Positions 37,540-49,610 of a stretch of 64,000 bases of DNA are shown here, one piece after another. A program made the translations under genes and the position numbers. Every line of letters begins with the position of its first letter. Within the stretch, counting starts at the first letter, position 1. The DNA lies in the NCBI GenBank assembly GCA_947561585.1, contig CANNZV010001192.1:186001-250000 (forward strand). The letters run 5' to 3'. Origin of the DNA: Caprella mutica. Its lineage: Eukaryota > Arthropoda > Malacostraca > Amphipoda > Caprellidae. The notes below the pieces were generated by a model. That model was not told the origin of the DNA, did no database searches, and saw only the letters and a program-made list of their open reading frames with translations.

Positions 37540-37985
37540 ATCCATACTCATTTTTAGGTACCTCTTCAATTGACCCCAGGAGCTCCGTCTTGAAGCTGTC
37601 GATGGTTAATGGAAGAAAAAGGGAGATGCCTCGCTTGGGTTCCAAACTGTTTTGGATTTCTATGTTTATCATTTTTTAACGCTACTTGCAGTTTTAGAGT
37701 ATAGCGCTAGGGTTATGATCTTCAATTACGATGTTAAATTTTTTAGGTAGACTTCGATTAGTATCACATTTTCGTTTACTTTTCCATCCATATGTACAGC
37801 CACCGGTGCTTGTGTCCCTTTCAGTCACATTTCTCGGTGTGAAACTTTAATACTTCTATGAAACAAGCTTTTCTCCATCCAAGTACATTGTCACTAGACT
37901 GGTGATAGGTAACATTGTTAATGGAGCCACTTTTTTTCTGAATGTTTCTCAGAGTCGAAGCAGACGTTAAATCTTCCTTTTAAAA
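37540..37985 (+). repeat. Dispersed repeat E, copy 1
   Basis: Shares a TTTAACGCTACTTGCAGTTT block, a TAGCGCTAGGGTTATG block, an ACCGGTGCTTGTGT block and a CAGACGTTAAATC end with the copy directly downstream. A minus-strand copy is at 52225-52560. No ORF. Confidence 0.75.
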
Positions 37986-38089
37986 ATAATAAAGCTGATA
38001 ATCAAATGATGATAAATTTCTAGCTCTGTCAATCTGTCTTTTTCTCCTTAAAAATTAACTATGATCATTTGATTATATTAAGCTGCCAG

Positions 38090-38590
38090 AGGTTCTATTC
38101 TCAAACTGTCTGTGGTGAATGGAAGAGAAGGGGGGTGCCTTCCATTTGGACCCAAACTGTTGTAATGTGGTTTATAGATTGTTTTTCATATTTTAACGCT
38201 ACTTGCAGTTTTAGAGGATAGCGCTAGGGTTATGCTCTTCAACTACGAGGTCTTATATTTGGTGTTAGGTAGTCTCGTAGGCTTCATTTACTATCACCTC
38301 TTCATTTTCCTCTTGGATTTTGTGTTTGGTAGGCTCGTAGGCTTCATTTACTATCACCTCTTCTATCCGTGAGTGCAGTTACCGGTGCTTGTGTCTTTCA
38401 TCACATTCCTTTGTAAATGACGGAGGAACTTTTCTGCATCCATAATCTTTGTAATAACAGTTATTTGTATCACTGCTCATGTAACCACTTTCCTTCTCCA
38501 CTTATGTTTCCAGTCCTTTGTATTTAATTTTCTTTTGACTTAAGTGATATGGCATTTTGTTCCGAAACAGACGTTAAATCCCCTACTAAT
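38090..38590 (+). repeat. Dispersed repeat E, copy 2
   Basis: Offset about 516 bp from copy 1 (TAACGCTAC at 38193 versus 37677). It contains an internal duplication of the segment GGTAGNCTCGTAGGCTTCAT followed by TTACTATCACCTCTTC, at about 38266-38308 and 38329-38365. It ends in CAGACGTTAAATCCCC. Confidence 0.75.
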
Positions 38591-38954
38591 ATAAATTTAT
38601 TACATTGATTGGTGTCTCTTCAGCACAATACTAGTCTAGTTGTTAACAGTTAACTTATGGTATTACTCTTAATTTACATTTTTCATTATTTAGAGTAGCT
38701 ACATACAGTATTGATAATTAGAAGTGCAGCATCAATTATTTAGATCATCTTACCTTCGTGTATTTGGTTCGTAATTGTAAGTATATATTCTATTTTTTTT
38801 TTTTCATTTGGAATGTTCTCATGCAAAACTCCATTATTTGTATTATTTTCCTTCATGAAATTTAAAATATATTAATTATAGTTGTGAAATCTTCATCTGT
38901 ATTGTCGATACTAATAAAAGTAATATCTGTATGAATACCGCCAGATTTATTTCT
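38591..38954. other. Non-coding, no gene seen
   Basis: AT-rich with a short T-run near 38790-38802. Confidence 0.3.
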
Positions 38955-39500
38955 TCTATTATTACATAATATTATAGAACTAAGGTCTACGATCATTATT
39001 CAGCAAACCGCATACAATTAGACTCAGTACATTTATATTATTTGGTTATAATGTTTTTGATACTCTGTGAGCAACAATAGAGCACTAACCTGACGCTGAG
39101 AAAGAAGATTGTACCCCCTTGTTTTGTTTTTAAATTTATGAACAAACAATAAGTTTTCGGCTTTTGTTTTAGTTAAGATATAAATTGTTTCCTAAAGTAT
39201 ATAAACGTTCCTATAATAAGTTTATCCAATTGCATACCTTTACACGAATAATAAATGGTTATAGTATGCCTAGTTGACAATCAAAACAAATGGTGTTCAT
39301 TCTTTTTCTTCAGACCTAAAATTAGTAAGTGAAGTAAAATAGGTATGTAGAGTTTTTATTATAAAAATAACAAATATGCTATCAAATTCCATGCGGTTTG
39401 CAGCAAGATGATGAGAAGCATCAGCTTCATTGATTAAAGCAATAAAAAGATTTGCTTGGAGGGAAAGTGTCCGCAGGATGTTAAATTCCCAAATCACTGT
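38955..39500 (-). repeat. Dispersed repeat C, copy 2, with decayed coding segment
   Basis: Reverse of the copy at 21160-21790. Its minus-strand frame (39297-39497) encodes LSLQANLFIALINEADASHH, LAANRMEFDSIF and FTSLTNFRSEEKE, more protein-like than the plus copy. It is the likely C-terminal piece of a transposon-encoded protein whose family I cannot name; a hAT-type transposase tail is one possibility. Confidence 0.6.
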
Positions 39501-40223
39501 TTTTGTTATTTACCAATCTGTAGTTTACCCACACCAATGCTAAAATATATACATTACAATTAGTAAAGTTAATTTTTGGAAATGTGAAATTTGTCCACTG
39601 TTAAATAATCAATACAAATACAGTTTTTTTGCTGTGCAGTACAGATAATTTGTGAGTGTTATTGTTTTGAAGTTATTTGTAAATCACTAAAGCAAATGAC
39701 TAGATTGGAACCGACTACTATAGATTAAAAAATATATTTATGTTCACTACCATCATTCTACTAAACATTTAATTCAACTAACCTCTTCTGATATTGTGTG
39801 ATTGAAAGTATAATGCAATGTTAACAATTATTTAGATATATTACTTTATTAAAAAAAAACAAGACTTGCATATTGAGCAACAGAGAATGAAAATGTAATT
39901 TAAAGCTTAGTCTAATAAAGATGTTAAGAAGTGCTTATAAATTAATTAGCAGCTTAAAGATACAGCTTTCGTGAAATCGAAATTAAAATGATCTGCTATA
40001 ATTTACTACATCATGTCAACTTAAATTACGTGATTTATATTATTCTTCATCACCTAAGTGATTTGAAGTAATTATTGCAGGCCTCTAAAAATTATTGTTT
40101 TTATAGTACAATATATCTACCGCTATTATATTATAAAAATTGGAAACATATTACATTCCATATAAATAGAAGAGTCTAATAATGAACCTAATAAGAACAA
40201 GGTTAATACTTGAGTCTACCCTC
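39501..40223. other. Non-coding, no gene seen
   Basis: AT-rich sequence with no supported feature. Confidence 0.3.
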
Positions 40224-40418
40224 GCTCCGTTTTCTATGCAATGAGATGCGGTTAAGAGACTCTTGTTTGCAGCTAACTTCAACCGTTTTACGTGAGTGTT
40301 AAGCGCTTAGCACATCAAGATTGTAACCGTTTTCACTGGTGCTAAGCGCTTAAGAGACTTTACCTTGAGCAACCCGATTTTTGCGGTTAAGAGACTTTGG
40401 CTTGTGGCCCTTCATATG
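40224..40418 (-). repeat. Inverted-pair repeat D, copy 2 (about 195 bp)
   Basis: Reverse orientation of 29609-29802, ending at CATATG on both sides. The internal CTAAGCGCTTA palindromes and the repeated GCGGTTAAGAGAC words are preserved. About 10.4 kb separates the two copies. Confidence 0.9.
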
Positions 40419-41949
40419 GCTCTTTCTTCAAAGTAATATGATATGAATTTTTGGTAACAGTAGCTACAAAGTGAATGAAATTCAGTAGCTAGTACTTTTT
40501 CTTTACATTTAATTCTATGTTGTCATCAATAGCTGCGTGATAGCTAATTGATTATTTTTCTCATTCAATTATATTCATTCTCTGCTTTCAAATCTATTAT
40601 ATTTAATTCTAATTTAGAGAATTCAATTGGATAAAGGAAATATGTTCTTGCTGTTACCTAATCTAAGACTGTTTATATCTCTTGCGGATGATTATTTTAA
40701 CAATTAAGTCAATAATCATTATTTTCATTGTGAATTTTAGTTTTTTTGCTAATCATTGCTACAAAGCTAGTCAGTAATTAGCCTTCAATCTCTCAATTGT
40801 TCTAACTATCCTCAACAATTTCCTAATTCCATATTTTTGCAGACACCAGAGACATTCTAATGAAGACTTTTGAGGTGGCTTGCATACTTTTGCTAACATC
40901 ATCACAACAAGAGATTGAGGCCCACAACTGCTGATGTTGGTGTTAACTTTTAGAGGCAAGTTCCTATAAGTTTTACCTATTTATTTGACTTCTAGCTAAC
41001 TATGAATGGGAAGATCTTCATTAATTGATGCTTTGTAATTTTCTTTTCAGTCATATGGCTAACTATTGAAGAGGATAGCTTGGCTAGAGAAGTAATCTTC
41101 CTTCTTAGTCTCATTCCAGCCACCCATCTTCAAAGTCTTCTGAAGTTGATCAATATTATGTTTCCTCTGATGACATTATGTTTTGGGTGCCAACACTTTT
41201 GGAAGGCGATTGATGTAGCATTTTAAACTATTCCAAGTTTTGAATTTGCAATATTGCAAGGAGTGCTGAAACATTTTTTTACTTTACTGTGAACATCATT
41301 GTACGATATTCTTTCAATGTTATGATATGAAAGCTCCATGCGGTGAGTTGCTTTGAGAAATAGCTAGCTGTGAACAATTCAGTTCATGAACTATTAAATG
41401 ACTTTTTATTTGTTTGGGTACTTAAATCTTGGAGCTACAAGGAAGCTTTATTTGGGCCTTTTTAAACATAACTATATATAACTTCTTCTTTAATCCTCGA
41501 GTTATAATCTAGTTGCAGTTTCTCCTTTGATGGTGTGATCTCAAATTTACTAATTTATTAAATGAGTTAATAGAATTGTTATATTTCTTGAATATTTTAT
41601 TCATGTTTAATAATACATAAATTGGTAACTTTTTCAATTTGTATAGCTTCTGAGAAACTATTATAATTTTCTACTTACTAATGTTTACCAAGTAATGTGT
41701 GTTTCTGAAATTGTTCATTTTATATTAAATGCAATTAATTAATTTTGAGTTTTATTACAATGATTTGATAAATATGGAAAGATTTGCTAAATATCCAATT
41801 TAATTATTTATATTGTATCTATTTTAACTAACTTAACAGAAGTATTATTACTCAATATTTAATAGTTAATCTTCATGCTGTATTAAATATGAATTCTTAT
41901 GAATTTGATTACTACAGTATTTTGTAATTGAGTGTACCTAAAATAAACA
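40419..41949. other. Non-coding, no gene seen
   Basis: AT-rich. The minus-strand frame at 40771-40959 has no recognised domain and no splice support. Confidence 0.3.
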
Positions 41950-42310
41950 GTATCAAATTGGCTAAAATAAAATGCATGTAGGTAAAATTGCTTAGCGATT
42001 GTAGTTTGAAAGATTAGTTTATCAGTTAAATATTCTTTTACATGAGATTTGAATTGCATTCATGTTAGTAAAATAGACAGCCAGCTGTAGTTTAATTAAT
42101 AAGCATGTAGGTAATGTTTAACCACGGTTGTGGTTTGAATTGCATGTATGTAGGTAAAATAGACATTCAGCTGTAGTTAGAATGATGATAGATGTAGGTA
42201 AGATAAAGTACATGCATGTAGGTAAAATTACATTATAAATTCATGATGTTTGATCCAAACCACAGCTGTGGTATGGTTTAAAAACGACCAACATTGTGGT
42301 TTGTATGAAA
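41950..42310. repeat. Iterated GCATGTAGGTAAAAT / TGTGGTTTG region
   Basis: GCATGTAGGTAA-type words appear at least five times, with ATTCAGCTGTAGTT- and GGTTGTGGTTTGAAT-type words between them. AACCACAGCTGTGGT near 42258 is palindromic. No gene. Confidence 0.55.
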
Positions 42311-42521
42311 CTATATATAGGTTCGGTTAAGTACACTTTTCTTTCAGTGTCCTGTTATATCCAAACCAACAAGAGTTACTAATAATATACTAATAATATT
42401 TTTCACTGATTAGTGACTAAATAAGGTGGAAAATTAAATGTCAGTAACTTCAGCAATTGTATTGTTACAATAAATATAAACATATCATTATAAATCTGAG
42501 AAGTTGAAATTTCATTAGTAG

Positions 42522-42925
42522 GGTAGCATGGGACAAAGCGGCATCCCCGGTTATTTTCCGAAATATTATAGAAGTTAGCTAGCTCTCAGCTATCTTCTAT
42601 ATGTTTTCCGGTGTCCTCAGCTACAGTGTAGTTAGTTTTGTGAGTGTTTGGACATATTTCGCTAAGTTACGGCGATAAATTTATTTTAAGTCATTTTGAT
42701 ATAACTTTTGGTGTCACAAATTAAGAAGTGTTTGAATTCTGTCAAGTGTAATATATCAAGATATTTCATATTGAGATGTACAATATCATCGATTTACTTC
42801 ATTTTATGTGTATAAATACAATGAAAAAAGTATTTTTAAATAATAATTTTTTTTCAAAATTAAAATAGTGGATCATTGGTATGCGGGCAAAGCGGCAAGG
42901 GATGCCGTTTTGCCCCGTAAAACTA
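42522..42925. mobile_element. MITE-like element with GGG(A/G)CAAA(A/G)CGGCATCCC ends
   Basis: The left end has GGGACAAAGCGGCATCCC (from about 42532). The right end read inward on the minus strand has GGGGCAAAACGGCATCCC (from about 42918). Just inside the right end a second, opposite copy makes an imperfect hairpin (GGGCAAAGCGGCA...TGCCGTTTTGCCC). TTAGT precedes both ends in element-inward reading. The body, about 400 bp, has no ORF. Target duplication not clear. Confidence 0.65.
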
Positions 42926-43315
42926 ATTTTGTAGTTTATAATGAGATTTTAGTACTCTTTTTTACAATTAACGCTGCACTAAAAAGTATTAATTAACAGA
43001 AATTCTAGTATCTTTACTACATATTCTAATACAAATAATATCAAAAAGGAATATTTGGAATTGAAATTCAGCAAATTTTTCTTATTTGTTAATATATAGA
43101 TCAAATTAATAAAATTACGAATAAAATAGGACGTCTATCCCATTCCTAGCTCAAATCCCTAAATGAAATTAATAGGGACGTAAGCTAGGAATTTACCATA
43201 CTTTTATAACTAAGTAGAGATATAAAAAAAATTGTGAAACAACATCAAAGGCAAAGTGTGATATTATTCCATTGATCTTCTATTTTTTAAATATATACTA
43301 CAAATTTATTAAATG

Positions 43316-43785
43316 TTTGAGGAACATTCCTTCACATAACTTAAGGTTTTATTCATCATCAAAAATATTGAGATAGTTCTGGGAATATTCAAAACTATTT
43401 GTCAGGGATTAACATTTTTCTTTCTATTCTGTAGCATTCTATAATAGTTTCAAAACCAAAACCTCGTAGACCTAATTTGTTCTTATTATATTCATTGTTT
43501 TCCATTCTAGGAGTGATTAATATTCCACATATAACTAAAATATATTTTTAATGTGATTATATTTAAGGAATACTTAGATAGGAAAACAATCAAAAATATT
43601 CAATTCAAGAATATTCCAAATTGTTTCGTATAGAACACAATTCAATTACAATATGCAATATGCCCTGAATATCCTTGGATGATAACTTAGCGATTACTAT
43701 ATATCTTCATTATATTGCAATGTAGAAGAATTTGAATAGTATCCATTAAAATTATTGGATGAATAATTGAAGTATGGAGATATTG
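43316..43785 (+). repeat. Dispersed repeat F, copy 1
   Basis: Colinear with 52690-53150: GAGGAACATTCCTTCA, TCATCAAAAATATTGAGATA, GGGAATATTCAAAA, CAAGAATATTCCAAATTGTT, CCCTGAATATCCTTGGATGA and GAATTTGAATAGTATCCA all have counterparts in the same order. Rich in GGAATATTCC words. Confidence 0.7.
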
Positions 43786-44459
43786 CGCGGATATCTATAT
43801 TTGTAAATAGTGTTTCCAAGAAATACTTAAATCCTTTTTGCCTGGACAATTTTATTCAAGCATAATTAAACTACTGAATGGTACAAAAATTGAAGTTACG
43901 AAAGAGTTTCGTAAATTTCAATCTTGTAGCTTTTCTCTTCTGTTTATGATACCAACTTCGTGGGAGTGAAGCTGCTAGCTAACCCAATGTTTTAAGAACT
44001 CCTGAAAAAGGATATTGAACAGATATAATTGATTCAATATTATTCAAATTATCACATAATATACAGGAGTTGGACAATATGATTGAAACCAAATTCACTT
44101 TTTAGTACACTTTATTTTCAAAATCCGGTTTGATCCAAAATATTTATCCGAGCATCCTTTTTTGGTATATATTCACTGTCAATGTGTTGCTCTTGCTACA
44201 AAATTGTATATTTTCCATTGTATTCCAGATTTATATGATATTTAGGAAAAATGCGTGACCTAACTGATATTGTCGCGTGACCTAATTTGTCGGCACTCTC
44301 GTGGCATGAGCTTGGATCCTCATAACAACTGATCTTTTAGGTTTTTCGATAGCTACCATATCGATGACGATGGCTCACTTAAAATAAAAAAAGAATGATC
44401 TCCAGCAATCTGAGCAACTCGGGTCTACCTTTGAAGCTCTATGATTGAGATCAGCGACC

Positions 44460-44850
44460 ATCAAACCGAAATTTGGAGGAAAAACAAGCGGACGACGGCA
44501 ATTAAGATGTGTGCACTGTGCAGAATCAAATGTGTCAAACTCTGTTTCGTGAAGGGACGATAATCTTCCAATAATATTATGCACCGATTTACACTGCTCA
44601 TATCATTAACAATTGGGACGAGGAGCATGAAATTGAGCTTGAACATATGGAAAGGTCCCTGAAAGTGACATGGCAGGAATCACTACCCTGGACCCTCCAG
44701 TCTTGAGGAGCTTGAGAAGGTTTTGATGGAAGAGTGGCTGAAAAATCCGATGGAAAATCAAGAAACTTTATGATTCCATTCCGAGACGTATTGAAGCTAT
44801 ATAGAAGAAAACATTGGGAACAACTCAATGTTAAATAAAGTTTTTCCACA
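44460..44850 (+). pseudogene. Tc1/mariner-type transposase C-terminal relic
   Basis: The reading frame gives a FGGKTS-type segment near 44473, then (with shifts) an ELEHMERS piece near 44635 matching the EHMEWPAQSPDL region, and then LEELEKVLMEEWLKNPMENQ near 44703-44765. After a stop come DSIPRRIEAI and KKTLGTTQ near 44775-44825. This is the order and spacing of a Tc1 transposase C-terminus (leucine-rich helix, E.W..IP, then MPRR.EAVI). Stops and frameshifts show it is dead. I did not locate terminal repeats. Confidence 0.65.
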
Positions 44851-45984
44851 CTTAGAAGAGCTTCAATCATTCTGCTCTACCCACCAGTGTAATCAAATAG
44901 TGCATTGATGTAGACAGCTCATGGATTCAGGGTGTGATGAAAGACAGATGATACGTTCAAAAGTTAACTGCGCAGTAACTTAGAAAGCAAGAGAAGACTG
45001 ATTACGAAAAGAGAATATTATGAATTTTATCTTGTATGTATTTTAATGTGGTTATCTTCAATATAATTCATTCACTATAAAATGAATCCTGTGCGAATAC
45101 CTTTCAGGATGAAATAATATTTTTCAATGCAATGAGCAGTTCATCCGTGATTGCATTATCAATTTGATTTTATAATAATCTTGAATTTTAGAATTGTATC
45201 TTGTAAAAACAGTTCTGAAAACTCCAGAACAGAACTTTGTTAATTAGTTACATAAAAAGTTGAAGAAATGTTCGAGAATATTATGAACGTCGTTAATTAA
45301 GGCGGCATTCTAATCAGATCATATTGAGTATTGGATAGAATTCTAAGACAAATGAAATATCATCCATACAAAATTCAACTCACAAATAAGAAATTATTGA
45401 CCGCCAGAGAATCTTGAACTGTGCAGCAAATTTCTTTCCACTTATGTATGCACATCTGATAATGCACTATGGGGCACATTTCGTAAAATTGTAGATATCC
45501 AATTCTGTTCAAAGCTCTGAAATTATTCATGAACTCCTAATTGATTAACAAAAAGATAATGTCAGGTGTGGTATAACACAAAAGATATTCATCGGTCTCT
45601 ATTTCTTTGAAGAAGGGGATGGGGAACTGTGACTGTTACAGGAACCTCATATAGAATATGTACTCAGGACATATTTGGTGCGTGGCCACCTGTGGCAACT
45701 ATGTATACGTATATGCGTTAGTGTCTTGCGGAAGTACTGTAGGGGTAGACACATTGCACATATACTCAGTGAACTATAGAATACTATTAACTTTCATTCT
45801 TGGCATAATGTTCACAAGAGTGACTCAAATTACACATTATAGTAAAAAAAAGAACACAATTTGAATTAATTGCAGTTTTATAATTAATAACTTTGTCCTA
45901 TTGAATGGATAAATGAAAAAAATAGAGTGCAGGGGATCTATAAATCAATGCTGAAATTCAATATTTGTTCATAATATTCTAATT
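44851..45984. other. Non-coding, no gene seen
   Basis: Includes a short plus-strand frame at 45658-45864 with no recognised domain. Confidence 0.3.
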
Positions 45985-46200
45985 TGAAAAATAACAACGA
46001 GTTTGATCGTTTTCCTTATCATCAGATTAGTGTTTCGTTCACTTGATGCACACAGATTATCAAAAACTTTGGAATCATGTAAAAACTATTAACTTTATCA
46101 ATTTATTTTTCATTTTTATATAATAGATCTTGAAAAATAGTTTTATACTTAGATCTAATAAACTCATACATATTTTACACAGAGCCTAGCTGGAAAGATA
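45985..46200 (+). repeat. Dispersed repeat C, partial copy
   Basis: Carries ATCATCAGATTAGTGTTTCG and a CACAGATTATCAAAAACTTT block, comparable to ATCAGATTAGTTATTCGCTC and CACAGAGTATTGAAAAACTT in the 21.6-kb copy. Diverged. Confidence 0.45.
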
Positions 46201-46359
46201 ATTCAACGATTCCAGATAAAATCTGCAATTCACATTGATACTATATGTACATAGTTTATATTGATACCGGTCAAAATTGACAAACCATACATTTTTTCAT
46301 TTTTAAAATTTTCGAATAAAATTATCAAAATTAAAAAAAAAATTTATGTCAACCCAATT

Positions 46360-46745
46360 TTTTAACTGGATTTTTTTATTCGGATTGAGTAAGATATTAA
46401 GATTTTTATTCAGAATAGTTTGTATTTTTTGTTATTCGGATTTCTTATTTCCTGTTTTCCGAAATAACGGACTATTATTCTTTTCTATATTTGAAATTAT
46501 TCAGATTTAAAAAGAAACATATTGATTTTTTAAATTATTATTTATGAGTATATTTGGTGATTCGATTTATCCTGATTTTTCTGTTTTAATATTGTAGCTA
46601 ATTCTGTATTTTCTATTTTTTTCCTGTTTTTTTTCTGATTTTCAAGTTATTTCCTAGTTTTCCAGATTTTCCTATTTACCAGATTTTTCAGTTTATTCTG
46701 ATTTTTACTTTATCCTATTTTCTGTCATCTGGTTTACCTTTTATA
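46360..46745. repeat. Degenerate T-rich phrase array
   Basis: Phrases of about 15-17 nt such as TTATTCGGATTT, CCAGATTTTTCAG and TTTCCTGTTTTTTTTCTG repeat imprecisely. The periodicity recalls the arrays at 59.3-62.3 kb but is less exact. Confidence 0.45.
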
Positions 46746-47099
46746 CGGAGTTCTTCTATCCTGGTATATATTTTAGTCATTGAATTATATCGTAACTTTA
46801 GTATTAGAGCTTGACATTTATCACGCAACTAACCAACAGACAATTACACACTTTTAGTTTAATATATGGATTTTATACAACAGTGTATGACTTGACTACA
46901 TATACTGTTTCAAATCATATCTATGTAGGATACGTCAATAATGATTTACAATTAACATTACTGCACATTGAATTTAGTTCAACTGTCTTATTCATTTATA
47001 TTACTAATTTTGACGGCCAACGACTGACACGGCTTATTTTATAATAAAATATATAGGTAGAATATTAGAGTAAACGTAACAAATAATTGGTAGAAACTT

Positions 47100-47400
47100 T
47101 TTTCTGAAACCCTAATAAACTTCGGGTATTCATTTACAACTTAGCAGAATGCCGAACATCTATTAATTGTTTATAAAATTGGTTTTGAAAATCAAAACCA
47201 AGAGTGTACAATATATTTTTTAATAGTGTTTAATACTAATTATACTATTGGGGGGCACTGAATAACAAAAAGTTTAAATGCATATACAAATATATTTAAA
47301 CATATACTGAACAAAATTGTATTCAATTTTCAGATTAATGATTCAATTGCTCTTAGTTCTATAATACTTTGTACTCTCTTACTTTTCTGAATCAGAAGAG
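47100..47400 (+). repeat. Dispersed repeat C, copy 3 (tail only)
   Basis: Matches the right half of 21160-21790: a TTGTTTATAAAAT block, a GTTTTGAAAATCAAAACCAAG block, AACATATACTGAACAAAATT and CTTAGTTCTATAATACTTTG. No coding part visible. Confidence 0.55.
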
Positions 47401-48467
47401 GACTTGTTGAGTAAATATTTTCCTATTGAACGACGATAGATACCTGAAAAGCTTTATTATTAGAAAAAAACAATTATTTATCTAAATTAAATTGTTTGAT
47501 GACAGAATTTCAAAACAGTGTTGTCTTCTTGTCCCCACATTACTCATCAATATGTTTTCTCAGAAACTAGTTTTTCTATCAGAAATATGTCACAGGAGAA
47601 TGAGGAAAAGTAAAATGGATGAACTTTTTTTAAATGACCACCTTTTAGCTGACTTTGATATGTTGATCATAATTCGATTTCATTTCTTTTTCACAATATT
47701 CAACAATATTTATCCATTCTATCTATCAGATTATATTTATAATATATCCACAAATAACATCATTGAGCTTTTAGAATTAAGTATGTAAACATCTTTTCAA
47801 ATCTTAAAACTTCTAACGATTCAATTTTTTTCTGAAGAATCTTCGTTACATTTTCACACGATCTCAAGTATGAAACTTCAGTTTGGAAAGTCTGAACTCC
47901 AAATAGACAAGATTTTTAGGTTGTAATCTTAGGAACTATTCTGTGTATTTTGCGATAGATAAGGTAGTAATAAAGTCTATAAATGAATTACACTAAAAAG
48001 TTGTGAGCATATCTTCAGCAATGAAGAAAGTTTCTTTCTTCATTCACCAATATACACTCTAAGAACAATGTATCTGTAATGATTTTATTCACAATTTACA
48101 AATGTTATTTTACAAATTTGCACGATGCTAATTTGTAAACTTGACTCTTTTCTCTGATGAAACATCATCAGAGAATGACTCTGATGATGTAAATATTAAT
48201 CAACTGAGGAATAAATAATTTATCTTAGGCTCTGGTTGTCATTGGAAAGTTTTCGATTGATTCGAAAGTTTCATTTGAGATTATCTATCGCGTGTTCCGT
48301 TATTGGACTAAGACGGCTATGAGAATCAGCTACGATATTTCATTCAAAATATTTAATTGTACAGTCAAACTGCCACTGGACTCATGGCAGTTTGTTTCCA
48401 GAAAATGCGCATATTGGTTTATGGTCTGTAAAATTTAAATCGGGTACTGTTGTAATGGTGTAATGTG
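47401..48467. other. Non-coding, no gene seen
   Basis: The plus-strand frame at 47492-47788 is AT-driven with no recognised domain. Confidence 0.3.
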
Positions 48468-48494
48468 ATGTGCGTGCGCACACATGCGCGTGTG
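48468..48494. other. 27-bp strictly alternating purine-pyrimidine tract
   Basis: ATGTGCGTGCGCACACATGC followed by GCGTGTG alternates purine and pyrimidine at every step and includes several CG and CA/TG steps. This composition favours left-handed Z-DNA, and it stands out sharply from the AT-rich surroundings. Confidence 0.7.
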
Positions 48495-48642
48495 ATCATG
48501 ACGTCTCTACGTACATATGCACTGTAGATTAGGGTGGAGCGAAAAAACTTTTTTTTGAAAAACATCATGCAATAGTAATAATTTGGTGCTCTGATACTAA
48601 ATATTAATTGTGCTAAATTTTTCAATCAAAATTCGTATGTCT

Positions 48643-49400
48643 TCAGGTGCCGCATAACCATTAAAATTGGGAAAATTGTTAAAAATATATATTTCAAGTG
48701 TTAATTGGCTGTATTAATATTAACTAGCTCTAATTGATGGGAAAATGGGTTGGGAGAGGGAGGAACCTGAAGTATATTCATTCCGCGTGCTGTGTCCTGG
48801 ACTTGTTCCTATAAAGAAACATATTGTCCTATTTCGGAAGCATATGGAGAACTATAAAATTGATTACCTCAGAGTATTAACAATGGAAATTAATATAAGT
48901 TAATAAATTTCTATCTAATCTTATTGTTTCTTTATATATATTTGGATGATTTTGGTGACGACCGAGAAATGGTTGGCGGGTACATATATTTTATCCGAAG
49001 TTTATTGGCTCTGCGGCACCTGAAGAATTTTGTCTATTGGTCTAGGAATTTGACAAAATTGTTTTGAAGATATAGCATCGAGAATATCACTATTGCATTA
49101 TTAATGTTTATGTAACATCCACATACTATTCGATTTTTCAACAAAATTTAGCAAGAAAAAAAGAGAAAAATCTCTAATTTCAATAGCCTTGCGGCACCTG
49201 AAAGAATCAATTATATGAGCTCAGATTTCAGGATAATTATTAACTTATCAAAGAGCACCAAGAAATCATTATTGCATTTTTATACAACATCTCCGTATTA
49301 TCTTGAATTTTTAACAAAATTCAGCATAAAAAGAAAAACATGTTTAATTTCAATGGCCTCGCGGCACCCGAAGGAATCAATTATACTAAATATGATTACA
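48643..49400. repeat. Tandem repeat of about 170-180 bp with GCGGCACCTGAA anchor
   Basis: The anchor word occurs at about 49013, 49191 and 49360, followed each time by a similar segment (AGAATCAATTATA, ATCATTATTGCATTTTTATA-like, CAACATC, TTTTCAACAAAATT-like, then AATTTCAATGGCC). An inverted CTTCAGGTGCCGCA lies at 48643. Three diverged direct units and one inverted anchor. Confidence 0.65.
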
Positions 49401-49610
49401 CATTTCCTAGAATAATTGCTAACCCCAAAAACCTTTGCAACGAATTTAACCCGCGCAAAAAATGGATATTCCCAAAACCTTCTCGGAATATTCCCAAGGA
49501 ATATTCCATGATGATCTTTTTTGATATTCAGGGAATGCAATTTTTTGACACTTTTATGGAATAGTCCCATAAATCACAAGGGAAAATCTAGGGAATCAAG
49601 GAGACGAAGT

